Assembly: GCA_965199055.1 (NCBI GenBank)
Contig: CBDAQR010000004.1
Coordinates: 1,488,001-1,552,000 of the forward strand
DNA: 64,000 bases
From: CBDAQR01 sp965199055
GTDB lineage: Bacteria; Pseudomonadota; Gammaproteobacteria; Pseudomonadales; Halieaceae
Reading direction: 5' to 3'
In this document: in pieces, positions 8,796 to 17,200 of the stretch
Position numbering within the stretch: the first letter of the stretch is position 1
Layout of the letters: each line of letters opens with the position of its first letter
Notes under the pieces: model-generated
The model's input: the letters and a program-made list of their open reading frames with translations, nothing else
Databases searched by the model: none
Told to the model about the DNA's origin: nothing
Made by a program: the position numbers and the translations under genes

Positions 8796-9122
8796 TTACT
8801 CCGCATCGAGCCCGTAATCCCGTTCCACTCGCGCAATACGTGTCTTATAGCGGCTGTACCAGTGCTCTCGTCCCTTTTTCTGCGCCTCCAGGTGCTCCAC
8901 ATTTCGCTTCCACGCTGCGATAGCCTCCAGGCTCTCCCAATAGCTGACGGTGATACCACAGCTATCGCGGGCGGACTCTACGCCTAGGAAACCCTGCTGC
9001 TGTGCGGCGAGTTCCAACATGCGAGCTGCGGTGACCCCATAACCCTCGTCGAGGGTCTTTTCGACGCTGGTAAAGATCACTGCAAAATACGGGGGAGGGG
9101 GTGTATTGGCGATGGTGTCCAT
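8796..9122 (-). CDS. Antibiotic biosynthesis monooxygenase (ABM) domain protein
   Basis: 108 residues forming a single ferredoxin-like ABM domain. FAVIFTSV is the first strand, then AARMLELAAQQQGFLGVES, GITVSYWESLEAIAAWKRN and a C-terminal HWYSRYKTRIARV. Small proteins of this family act as heme-degrading or quinol monooxygenases, or have unknown roles; no residue here distinguishes these. The gene is transcribed away from the AT-rich non-coding region at 9123-9734, which must contain its promoter. Confidence 0.8.
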   Translation of the reverse strand: MDTIANTPPPPYFAVIFTSVEKTLDEGYGVTAARMLELAAQQQGFLGVESARDSCGITVSYWESLEAIAAWKRNVEHLEAQKKGREHWYSRYKTRIARVERDYGLDAE

Positions 9123-9177
9123 AGTGAAAGGGCCTCACATGCGGTCTTGGTGAACGGGTCTGCGCTCGTTACAAAGG

Positions 9178-9390
9178 TTGTCCACAGTTTCTGTGGATAA
9201 GTCAGTGGGTAAAGTGTTTAACACCGCGCTAACTCAAGTAGACACGGGCAACATGACAGATTGGTTAAAAATTATACATATCCGATAATATCTTTAAAAA
9301 CAATATCTTAAGAGATATACATAAAGTAAATACGTTAATGTGGCCTCTAAGTGTTTGAAAGTTTTCTTACAGGTATTTTGTTGTGCATAA
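9178..9390 (+). repeat. DnaA-box element, copy A
   Basis: TTGTCCACA (9178-9186) and inverted TTATCCACA (9192-9200, minus strand) form a 23-bp near-palindrome with a 3-nt centre. A third box, TTATGCACA on the minus strand, is at 9382-9390, and 181 bp of AT-rich DNA separates it from the palindrome. All three fit or nearly fit the DnaA consensus TTWTNCACA. Bases 9188-9208 are identical to the reverse complement of 40638-40658. The function (titration, regulation or origin-like) is not shown. Confidence 0.5.
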
Positions 9391-9688
9391 CCTGAAATTC
9401 ATGTGCTACTAACTGTAACTTTTTGCTCGAAAAGGAAACACTGGGGTGCCAATTGTGCGTTACAAAAATAGTCTTCGCTACGAAAAAGCGACCTGTTTAG
9501 CATATCCGAATTTGTCAACAAAAACTGAGGGTGTTACCGAATTTTTTGACGCCGAAATCGCGACTAAATAGCGAGGCGAATTTGAGCTTTTTTTAACCCC
9601 TCAAACGAGCCTTTGAGGCACTGAATATGGCTCGGAAAGCGGCGGCTCAGACGCTTGTCTTTTTTTTGCCAAAATCGATCGCAAGTGT

Positions 9689-9716
9689 TTGACAGCCAAG
9701 TCGAAATCTGTAGAAT
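9689..9716 (+). promoter_or_regulatory. Promoter of the tRNA-Val/tRNA-Asp operon
   Basis: A perfect -35 TTGACA (9689-9694), a 16-bp spacer and -10 TAGAAT (9711-9716) are followed by a GC-rich discriminator (GCGCG). This layout is typical of sigma70 stable-RNA promoters under growth-rate and stringent control. Transcription would begin near 9723, about 12 nt before tRNA-Val. Confidence 0.75.
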
Positions 9717-9734
9717 GCGCGTTCTCGGATTCGG

Positions 9735-9810
9735 GGGTGGTTAGCTCAGCTGGGAGAGCATCTGCCTTACAAGCAGAGGGTCGGCGGTTCGATCCCGTCA
9801 CCACCCACCA
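9735..9810 (+). tRNA. tRNA-Val (anticodon TAC)
   Basis: 76 nt. Acceptor stem GGGTGGT pairs with ACCACCC (9800-9806), discriminator A, encoded CCA. D-arm TAGCTCAGCTGGGAGAGC is present. The anticodon loop CTTACAA gives anticodon TAC, read as valine. The T-arm has GGTTCGATCCC. Confidence 0.97.
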
Positions 9811-9835
9811 CTTAACGTCCGAGAATCGCTACCGT

Positions 9836-9912
9836 GGACCGGTAGTTCAGTTGGTTAGAATGCCGGCCTGTCACGCCGGAGGTCGCGGGTTCGAGTCCCG
9901 TCCGGTCCGCCA
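9836..9912 (+). tRNA. tRNA-Asp (anticodon GTC)
   Basis: 77 nt. Acceptor GGACCGG pairs with CCGGTCC (9902-9908), discriminator G, encoded CCA. The anticodon stem-loop CCGGCCTGTCACGCCGG gives GTC, aspartate. The T-arm has GGTTCGAGTCC. It lies 25 bp after tRNA-Val and is probably on the same transcript. No clear terminator is visible downstream. Confidence 0.97.
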
Positions 9913-9999
9913 TTTTCACTCCAGAACGAATGCTTCCTTACCGCTGGGCAATGCCGCCCTGGGTGCATTATAGTGCGCCTTGCGAATAGGAAACTCTGA

Positions 10000-10791
10000 A
10001 CATTAAAATCACCTGTTGAAGTCGTTTATCCACCCGGTGGCCTGCTGAATGGCCTGCTGACGGATTTTCGTTGGGCCCAGGCCGACGGCGAGCCGCTGGA
10101 GCTGAGTTTCAGTTTCGCAGCGCCCGGATCGGAATTTGATCTTGAGGAATACGACCTTGAGCCACCCAATCCTGTAACTGACCCTGCCTTTCGCGCTCTC
10201 ACTGATCACGAGAAGGATATTGTGCGCGCGGTGTTCGCTGAGCTGGAGACGGTGGCTAATATTCGTGTCACTGAAGTAGAGGACTCTCCATCTACCGATA
10301 TCCGATTCGGCATATCCAACACCGGTAGCGGTAGTGTCGCCTATGCCTATACGCCCGATGTTACCTATGTGATCGAGGAGGAGGACTTCCCGGGGGAGCA
10401 CGAGAGTTATGTGCTCTCCGGTGATATCTGGGTGAGCCCAGACTATGCTCCGGGCGAGGTCAGCGATGCGTTCTTTCGTTCAACGATCATTCATGAACTG
10501 GGTCACGCATTGGGATTGAGCCACCCGCACGATACCTTCTATTACCTCGAGCGCTCTGAGCCGGTAACGGACAAGTTGATTCTGCGCAACCAGGACTATG
10601 ACCAATATCGCTACACGGTCATGTCCTATAACCCCGTGGCGGTCGTCGACGAGAAAAAAATCACTGCAGAGCGCGAAAACACGACATACTCGCAGCTGGA
10701 TATAGAGGCATTACAGTTCCTCTATGGTGAGTCGCAAGATACGGCTGACGACCTGTACCTGGCAATATCAGTATCGATGACCCGACATTGA
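10000..10791 (+). pseudogene. M10 (serralysin-like) metalloprotease domain, 5' fragment of a broken gene
   Basis: The reading frame has no normal start. An in-frame TGA sits at 9997-9999, and the first ATG/GTG/TTG in frame is GTG at 10222, although protease-like sequence (PVEVVYPPGGLLNGLLTDF...) is readable from about 10012. The zinc motif HELGHALGLSH is at 10492-10524 and the Met-turn TVMSYNP is around 10615-10635, as in secreted metzincins. The frame ends at 10791, just where the DUF4214 part continues in another frame (10749 onward). The gene therefore looks frameshifted near 10750-10790 and damaged at the 5' end. If translated, it would run from 10222 (189 residues). Confidence 0.65.
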
Positions 10792-11786
10792 ATGCTTACC
10801 AGTACGATCGGGTGCATGCCCATGACAATCTTTACGTGGGCATTGCCGATGGCGGCGGCTACAACACACTCGTGATCGATGTGGGCACCCAGGCAGTGAG
10901 CCTGTCGCTGGTGCCGGGTAGTTGGTCAAATAGCGGGGGTGGCGCAACCACCACCGATAATCCCGAGCCCTACGACAATCTTTGGCTCGCAGACAGCGCG
11001 GTGATTCATCAGCTGGTGCTGGGTGCTGGCGATGACATTGTTTATGACAGTGAAGGTGGGCAGCAGATTTCTCTGGGTGATGGTGCGGACACGCTGGTCT
11101 ATGTTGGCGGTGATGACGCAGTGGACGGAGGTGCCGGTCACGATATAGCGCGCCTGGACGCGCAGCCCACCCGTTTTCAGTTTAGTGTCAACGGTGACCA
11201 GTTGTCGGTTAAAGAGCTGACCAGTGGCGATCTGTTAGTTCTAACGGGCATTGAAGAGTTGGCGTTTGCTGATGATACAGTGCTATCAAGCTCGGCCGCG
11301 GCATCTGAACTGAGCGAGCTTAACGTGGGTCTCCTCGTCGACGAGGGTGTCGCAGCCTGGCAATCGCCGATAGTCGCAGCCGCTGGTGGTGAGATTGGCG
11401 CCGAAGAAGCTCGCCTGTACCGCATCTACTATGGTGCAATGAATCGCGCTCCCGACGAAGGTGGCTATGACTGGTGGCTGGAGCGGGTGCAAAATGACAC
11501 CTTCCAGTTCGATGAGGTCGCAGACCGCTTTATTGATTCGCCCGAATTCAAGCAGCTGGCCGACGCGGATCAGGATGGCACGATAGAGGACACGGAGTTC
11601 CTGGATCACGTCTACAACACGGTGTTTGGTCGCGCACCAGACGAGGATGGCTACAACTGGTGGCTGCAGCAACTCGACAGCGCCGTCTACAGCCAGGGCG
11701 AGGCATTCGCGAGCATGACGCAGTCAGATGAGTTCGTGCTACTTAGTGCCGGCGCCGTCAGCGACTTCTGGCTATGGGGCGAGTAA
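10788..11786 (+). CDS. DUF4214 / RTX-like C-terminal part of the broken metalloprotease gene
   Basis: Up to 332 residues are open from TTG 10788, and the frame is open from 10749. The first part (VLGAGDDIVYDSEGG, DAVDGGAGHDIARLDA) resembles degenerate RTX/serralysin beta-roll sequence. The C-terminal third has two copies of the DUF4214 unit, RLYRIYYGAMNRAPDEGGYD and a second with VYNTVFGRAPDEDGYNWW; DUF4214 is common in exported surface proteins. No separate ribosome binding site is seen. This is most likely the 3' half of the M10 protease gene, not an independent gene. It is convergent with the methyltransferase at 11798-13327. Confidence 0.6.
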   Translation: MNAYQYDRVHAHDNLYVGIADGGGYNTLVIDVGTQAVSLSLVPGSWSNSGGGATTTDNPEPYDNLWLADSAVIHQLVLGAGDDIVYDSEGGQQISLGDGADTLVYVGGDDAVDGGAGHDIARLDAQPTRFQFSVNGDQLSVKELTSGDLLVLTGIEELAFADDTVLSSSAAASELSELNVGLLVDEGVAAWQSPIVAAAGGEIGAEEARLYRIYYGAMNRAPDEGGYDWWLERVQNDTFQFDEVADRFIDSPEFKQLADADQDGTIEDTEFLDHVYNTVFGRAPDEDGYNWWLQQLDSAVYSQGEAFASMTQSDEFVLLSAGAVSDFWLWGE

Positions 11787-11797
11787 GCTGACCGGCT

Positions 11798-13327
11798 TTA
11801 TTGCACGACGCCCAGTTGCTTCAGTATCGGCATCCGCTTGTCTGCAAACTGTCGCGCCAGCGGCTGCATAAGTTCAAGGTTGGCCTTCTTGGTCCGTAGC
11901 GTTTTTCCATCTTGCAACATAAATTGCCCCTGACCTATCAGCACATCCACTGCAAACCGTGCCCAATCGTCCGGCACAGTGTGGCCCTCGGCCTGTGCGC
12001 ATAAAAAGAGACGTTCAAAGCGATCAGTGGCAACACCGCCGCCCGTAACGGGTGAGGCGAGGTAGCGTTGGTTGTCGTTGTGTCGGGCCTGCTCTACCAG
12101 CCATTGATTAAGTGCCGCGCAGCGCGCGGAAGTGTCTGAATCTATCTTCCTGGCCGGGGCCAGATGGCCCGCGCCGCAGAGAACGATGATGGCTTCAAGC
12201 AGTTGGGCCGGCGTTATTTTGTGGGCCGCGACGAGCTTCTCGAGTTCTGCCACGGTGGTCGCTGTCGAACCATTTAGTGCCTGAATCACAGGCTGGTAAA
12301 TCTTTTCGTTCAGGTTTGCTTCGCCGCCGCCCGTCTTGACAGTTAGCTGGATGTCGGCGGCAGGTTTTAGCAGCACCACCTGCTGGCTGCGAAACGCACT
12401 TTCATGCGCAGTAGGGGGGATTCTGCGAGGTCCCTTCACCCAGTAGTCTCTGCGAAATTGCTGATTAAGTATCAGGTCGCGCAGGCTCTCCCGGGCGCGT
12501 AAATTTCCACTGGCGCTCACCAGTTTTCTCTGTTCTTCGCTAAGATTAAGCGCGTCAATATGGTCGAACATGTTGGCAGAGCAGGCGAAGATCAGTTTTG
12601 CGTCACTGAGCCAGTTATCCATCGCCCTGAAATCCATGGGGTCCCAGTTCTCGTTAAAGAACTCGTGGGCGATGTATTCCGGAGATTGCGTGGCCATTTT
12701 TTCGAGGCGTTGCTTTAGGCCAGGATACGCTCTGCCGTGGAGTACGCTCTTGTCCAGCAATTCTTTGCCCAGTTCCAGACTGCTTTTGATCCGCTCCGCC
12801 AGTGGTTTGTCCTCACCCAAATCACGAACGTGGTCCAGCATGATGTTGCGCAGTGTCAAGAACTCTGACCAGGCGGGCAGGGCGTTGTAGCTAATATAGA
12901 GCACGCCACCGGGCTTCAGTTTGCGCTCCAGAAAATCGACGATCACTGCTCGATTGCGGTCGGATATCCAGGTCCAGATACCGTGCATGGCCACATAATC
13001 GAAATCTGGCAGGTCATCTCGGGCGCAGAAGTCTTCGAATGCCTGTTCCGCCAACTCCACGCTTGCGCCGGATTTGCCCGCCAGTTCCCGCGCGTGGGCG
13101 ACCTGCCCGGGGTTGAAATCTGTGCCGTACCAGCGGACATTGCTCGCGGCGGACATTAGATTGATGCCGGAGCCCTGACCAAAGCCCAGCTCGCAGGCAT
13201 TTTCAATATCCGGAGCGATCAGTGCTGATCGCAGAAGCGCGAGCTTGACCCGCTCGGGGTTAACCTCCTCGTAGTGGCCATAGGTGTAGTTTATGTCCGC
13301 TATATAGCCTTCGCTCCAATCGGTCAT
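11798..13327 (-). CDS. Class I SAM methyltransferase with methyltransferase regulatory domain
   Basis: 509 residues. N-terminal Rossmann methyltransferase: motif I NACELGFGQGSGINL near residue 43, then WYGTDFNPGQVAHAREL, DYVAMHGIWTWI and LKPGGVLYISYNALPAW. Next comes the predicted regulatory domain (about 220-305, with YIAHEFFNENWDPM and SANMFDHIDALNLS). The C-terminal winged-helix-like part ends with MPILKQLGVV. The target is unknown. It sits beside a DUF4214 surface-protein gene and upstream of a lipoprotein on the same strand (12-bp gap), so modification of an envelope component is possible but inferred. Confidence 0.8.
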   Translation of the reverse strand: MTDWSEGYIADINYTYGHYEEVNPERVKLALLRSALIAPDIENACELGFGQGSGINLMSAASNVRWYGTDFNPGQVAHARELAGKSGASVELAEQAFEDFCARDDLPDFDYVAMHGIWTWISDRNRAVIVDFLERKLKPGGVLYISYNALPAWSEFLTLRNIMLDHVRDLGEDKPLAERIKSSLELGKELLDKSVLHGRAYPGLKQRLEKMATQSPEYIAHEFFNENWDPMDFRAMDNWLSDAKLIFACSANMFDHIDALNLSEEQRKLVSASGNLRARESLRDLILNQQFRRDYWVKGPRRIPPTAHESAFRSQQVVLLKPAADIQLTVKTGGGEANLNEKIYQPVIQALNGSTATTVAELEKLVAAHKITPAQLLEAIIVLCGAGHLAPARKIDSDTSARCAALNQWLVEQARHNDNQRYLASPVTGGGVATDRFERLFLCAQAEGHTVPDDWARFAVDVLIGQGQFMLQDGKTLRTKKANLELMQPLARQFADKRMPILKQLGVVQ

Positions 13328-13339
13328 TATCGATCCCGC

Positions 13340-14020
13340 TTAATAGCCGTGTGCGATATCAAGGCGAGCGCGTACCATGCGTGCCCAGTGATTGAACATG
13401 AAGCGCACATCGCCCATGTTAGTCACCCGATTGTTGGCACCCCACATGGGGCTGCCACTACGACGGTCTTTCACCAGACCGATGATGTCTCCCGATTTGC
13501 TGTCGGAGAAGGCGAAGGATATAGACATGCTGCCGGCCCCTTCTGTGTAAACCCGGCTGCGGCCAATCGGTCTAGAGCGGTTATCGTCCCGAGCGGCATT
13601 GGGGGCGATACCGGTGACCGCGGCCGTAATACGCAATACATTTGGGCCGGCTTGGTCAGTGATCTTGTAGTCTCCGGTTTCCTCCAACTCGCGAGTAAAA
13701 ATTTCGCGGAAGTGGCGCTGTAGGTTGGCTTTGTCATCGTCGGTTAATTGCCAGTCGTTGCGCCGGTTGGTGACCGAGCTGCGCGGCTGCACGATCTCTA
13801 CCTTTTCCAGATCCAACTCATCCAGCATGATGCTGTCATATACGCCGAAGTCCACATTGGGATCCACAAACGCCAGGCCAACTCGCGCGTGATCCACGCG
13901 ATGCAGGGTGCCGAGAATGACTTCAGCATCATCGCCCATCTGAACCTGCGGCTCTTGGCTGGAGCAAGCCGCTAGCAGCGCTGACAGCGCGATAAATAGA
14001 GCTATATTTGTGTTTCTCAT
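13340..14020 (-). CDS. DUF3313-like lipoprotein
   Basis: 226 residues. Type II signal peptide MRNTNIALFIALSALLAAC with lipidation Cys19. The mature protein has FGVYDSIMLDELDLEKVEI, a DDKANLQRHFREIFTREL helix, VLRITAAVTGIAPNAA and a GSMSISFAFSDSKSGDIIG region, a pattern matching the DUF3313 lipoprotein family. Function is unknown. It starts 234 bp from the divergently transcribed repeat lipoprotein, so the Pho box between them could in principle affect both, though its half-sites point toward the plus-strand gene. Confidence 0.7.
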   Translation of the reverse strand: MRNTNIALFIALSALLAACSSQEPQVQMGDDAEVILGTLHRVDHARVGLAFVDPNVDFGVYDSIMLDELDLEKVEIVQPRSSVTNRRNDWQLTDDDKANLQRHFREIFTRELEETGDYKITDQAGPNVLRITAAVTGIAPNAARDDNRSRPIGRSRVYTEGAGSMSISFAFSDSKSGDIIGLVKDRRSGSPMWGANNRVTNMGDVRFMFNHWARMVRARLDIAHGY

Positions 14021-14067
14021 GCTGATTACCTCTCGGGTTCTTAAGTCGATCGCTAGGGTTAGTGTAT

Positions 14068-14081
14068 CTCTATATATAGAG
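14068..14081. promoter_or_regulatory. 14-bp perfect palindrome
   Basis: CTCTATATATAGAG is a perfect 14-bp palindrome 48 bp upstream of the minus-strand DUF3313-type lipoprotein start and 32 bp before the Pho box. It may be an operator, or simply the AT-rich -10 zone of the leftward promoter. Its role is unknown. Confidence 0.3.
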
Positions 14082-14112
14082 GGAAGTTAACAGGACTATC
14101 GCAATCCCTGCG

Positions 14113-14152
14113 ATGTCATCAGTTTGTAACAAGCACATCATAAATCCGTCAT
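14113..14152 (+). promoter_or_regulatory. Tandem Pho box (four PhoB half-sites)
   Basis: Four heptamers occur at exact 11-bp steps: ATGTCAT (14113), TTGTAAC (14124), ACATCAT (14135) and CCGTCAT (14146), with 4-nt linkers CAGT, AAGC, AAAT. Against the E. coli half-site CTGTCAY they match at 6, 5, 4 and 6 of 7 positions. The direction reads toward the lipoprotein at 14255. A weak -10 (TACCAT, 14163-14168) lies just downstream, as in PhoB-activated promoters that lack a -35. Confidence 0.65.
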
Positions 14153-14254
14153 AAGCCAAGCCTACCATTTCCGCAGCTACAAGAACTGCATGTTCGTGTT
14201 CGTGCGTGTAGAGAAAACAACGAAACCAGATTTATATCTCATGGGGTCAGACTG

Positions 14255-17200
14255 ATGTCCGAATCATTGATCAAACAACTGCTGATGGCGTTTATCACGC
14301 TGACGCTGGTCGCCTGTGGTGGCTCGTCAGATAACGTGTCGCCCGGCTCAATAGTAGTGGAAGTTCCCGGTGGCGGCGACGGTGATGGAGACGGCGACGG
14401 CGATGGAGACGGCGATGGAGACGGAGACGGCGATGGCGATGTAGCCACCGAGATTCCGGACAACCTGACCGATACGATCACCGATACCGGCGAAACCATT
14501 AACGGCCGCACGGTATACGCAATCGATGTATCTACGCTCGATAACGGCAATATGGACCCAACAGGTCTTTTGTTGGGCAATGATGCGATATTCAACATTA
14601 CCGGCGGTGGTCCGCTGCGTATCACAGACGCCGACGGCGGTAACCCCGCAGGCCGCATCACCAGCGACTGTGTGCTGGATATTGCGCCGGGTGCTGTGAT
14701 CGCAGCTGCAACCAATACCGAGTTCTTGATTATCAATCAGGGATGTCAGATCAATGCAGACGGTACTGCAGAACAGCCGATTACCTTCACTGCACTGCAG
14801 GATCTGGAGGGCGAGGTTGCTGACAACGCCCGCGGTCTCTGGGGCGGTCTGGTACTCAACGGCTATGCGCCGATCAACGATTGTCCTGAAGGCACCACTG
14901 GTGGTACTGCCGAATGTATTAAGGAAGGTGAAGCCAATTCAGGTACCTTTGGTGGCGACCAGCCGGAAGACAGCTCCGGTGTTCTGCGCTACGTCGTGGT
15001 CAAGTATGCGGGTTCTAACGTTGACCCTGAGAACCAGCTGAACGGCATCGCCTTCCAGGGCGTTGGATCCAGCACCACGGTTGATTACGTGCAGGTGCAC
15101 AACAATCTGGACGATGGCATCGAGTTCTTCGGCGGTAACGTCAGCGCTAACCACGTCGTACTGACCGGCAATGCCGATGATTCTCTGGATTGGACCGACG
15201 GTTGGCAGGGTAGCATTCAGTATCTGTATATGGAGCAGACCGATTCTGCCGATAACGGAATTGAGGCAGACAGCCGTGAGGGCGACGAAGGCGCCGAGCC
15301 GCGTTCAAACCCGAATATCGCTAACATGTCTATATACGGTAACCCCGCTGAGCGCGCGATTCGCCTGCGTCGCGGCACGGGTGCCAAGATTTACAATACT
15401 TACGTAACGGACTCTGAGCGCTGCTTGCGTATCGACGGCTCTTCTCGCGATCTGCTGGGCTCCGAGATCATTTTCGCCGGAACCAGCTTTGCCTGTACCG
15501 AGATGCACGACAGTGACGACGACGGTGCGGTAGAAGCATACCTGGACAGCGCCGACGAAGTGTCTCAGAGCGGCGGTCCTGTTAACCCTGTTAGCCTGCC
15601 CTCGCAATTTGAGCAGACTGATTTTATCGGTGCGTTCGGCGCAGATAACTGGGCTGCTGGCTGGACTGTAGACGGCAGTGTCAGCAACCCCAACCAGCCT
15701 GACTTCGGCTGTCCTGCGGGAACCAGCGATACCGGTGAGACCCTCGCGGGCAAAGCGGTCTGTGACCTCGAAGGCACGGTGACCGGCAATGTGCTGCTGA
15801 CCAATGCCAGCCACTACCGTTTGAATGGCAAGGTAGTCGTCGGTGGCGACAACACCGATTCTGGCACGCTGTCTATCCAGGCAGGTACCACGATCTTCGG
15901 AAATACCGAGTTCGACTTCCTGGTGGTTTCTCGCGGTTCTCAGATCATCGCGGAAGGTACCCGTACTGCGCCCATCATCATGACCACGGTAGAAGATGAG
16001 AATCTGGGTGGCAGTGCCGATATCGACAGCAGCCGCGGCCTCTGGGGCGGTCTGTGGATTAACGGTAACGCACCAATCAATGACTGTCCGGAAGGCACCA
16101 CCGGTGGCACCGAACAGTGTGTTAAAGAGGGTGAGGCCAATGCCGGTACTTTCGGTGGCGCGGATCCCGAAGATAATTCCGGTGTGCTGCGCTATGTCGT
16201 AGTCAAATATGCCGGTTCTAACGTTGACCCGGAAAACCAGCTCAACGGTATCTCCTTTGCCGGTACCGGCTCTGGCACCGTGGTTGAGTACGTGCAGGTT
16301 CACAACAACCTGGACGACGGAATCGAGTTCTTTGGTGGCAACACCAACGCCAAGTACGTGGTACTCACGGGTAACGCCGACGACTCTCTCGATTGGACTG
16401 ACGGCTGGCAGGGTTCTGTTCAGTACGTGGTAATCAATCAAGCTGATGATTCTGGCGACAACGGCATCGAAGCCGATAACCGTGAAGGCGATGAGAATGC
16501 CGAGCCGCGCTCGCTGCCTCGTATTGCCAACATGACCATCGACGGAAACCCAGGCGAGCGGGCAATCCGTCTGCGTCGCGGTACTGGCCTGGAGCTTTAT
16601 AACTCAGCTGCTGGCACTAGCGACACCTGTCTGCGCATTCAGGGCGAGTCCTTGAACCTGCTGGGTACTGGCATCATCTTCGACGGCGTGGCTTTGAACT
16701 GTGCCACGAATAACGAGGGTGACGATGTCGACGCGGTACAGTCGTTCCTCGACAGCAGCAATGTCACCGAAGACGGCACTGCACCACCTGCGGCTGACCT
16801 GTCTGGCGACAGCTTCTTCGACGACAGCGGCTTCATCGGCGGTGTTGAGAATGAAGATAACGACTGGACTCAGGGTTGGACAGTCGGTAACCCAATGGGT
16901 ACGCCAGAGTTTGGCTGCCCGGCTGGTACCACAGAAGTGGATCCGATCAACGGCACCACTGCCTGTGAAGTAACCGGCATTATCACCGGTAACGTGACTC
17001 TGACGCGCGGCAACTACTATGTGCTGGAAGGCAAGGTGGAAGTAGGCGCCTCTGGAGGCAGCTCTACGGGCGTCCTCAGCATTCAGTCTGGTGTCACCAT
17101 TGTTGGCGACGATCCTGAAGACTTTATCGTTGTTCAGCAGGGCTCGCAGATTGTGGCAGAAGGTACCAACGACGCCCCGATCACAATGACTGCACTTAAC

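Larger units (their letters stand above)
9123..9734. other. 612-bp AT-rich non-coding region
   Basis: No credible gene is present. The stretch holds three DnaA-box-like nonamers (9178-9186, 9192-9200, 9382-9390). An AT-rich core at about 9260-9360 has the direct repeat AATATCTT at 9287-9294 and 9302-9309, and a 6-bp inverted repeat ATATCT/AGATAT at 9303-9318. A small hairpin lies at 9599-9618 (CCTCAAA/TTTGAGG). The tRNA promoter is at its right end. It also serves as leader for the ABM gene. The left part matches a second region at 40455-40668. Confidence 0.6.

Noticed and set aside
9178..9390. Chromosomal origin oriC
   Set aside because: DnaA boxes and AT-rich DNA are present, but dnaA, gidA, rpmH or parAB are absent from the window; treated as a regulatory element instead.
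9599..9618. Rho-independent terminator
   Set aside because: The hairpin CCTCAAA/TTTGAGG has no following T-run on either strand.
9601..9804. Minus-strand open frame across the tRNA-Val gene
   Set aside because: It runs through the tRNA promoter and most of a certain tRNA, with no homology or ribosome binding site.
14375..14440. CRISPR-like repeat
   Set aside because: The 6-bp units have no spacers; they encode Gly-Asp pairs in frame.
14239..14736. Minus-strand open frame with Ser-Pro repeats
   Set aside because: It is the antisense of the Gly-Asp repeat and the lipoprotein N-terminus; low complexity only.
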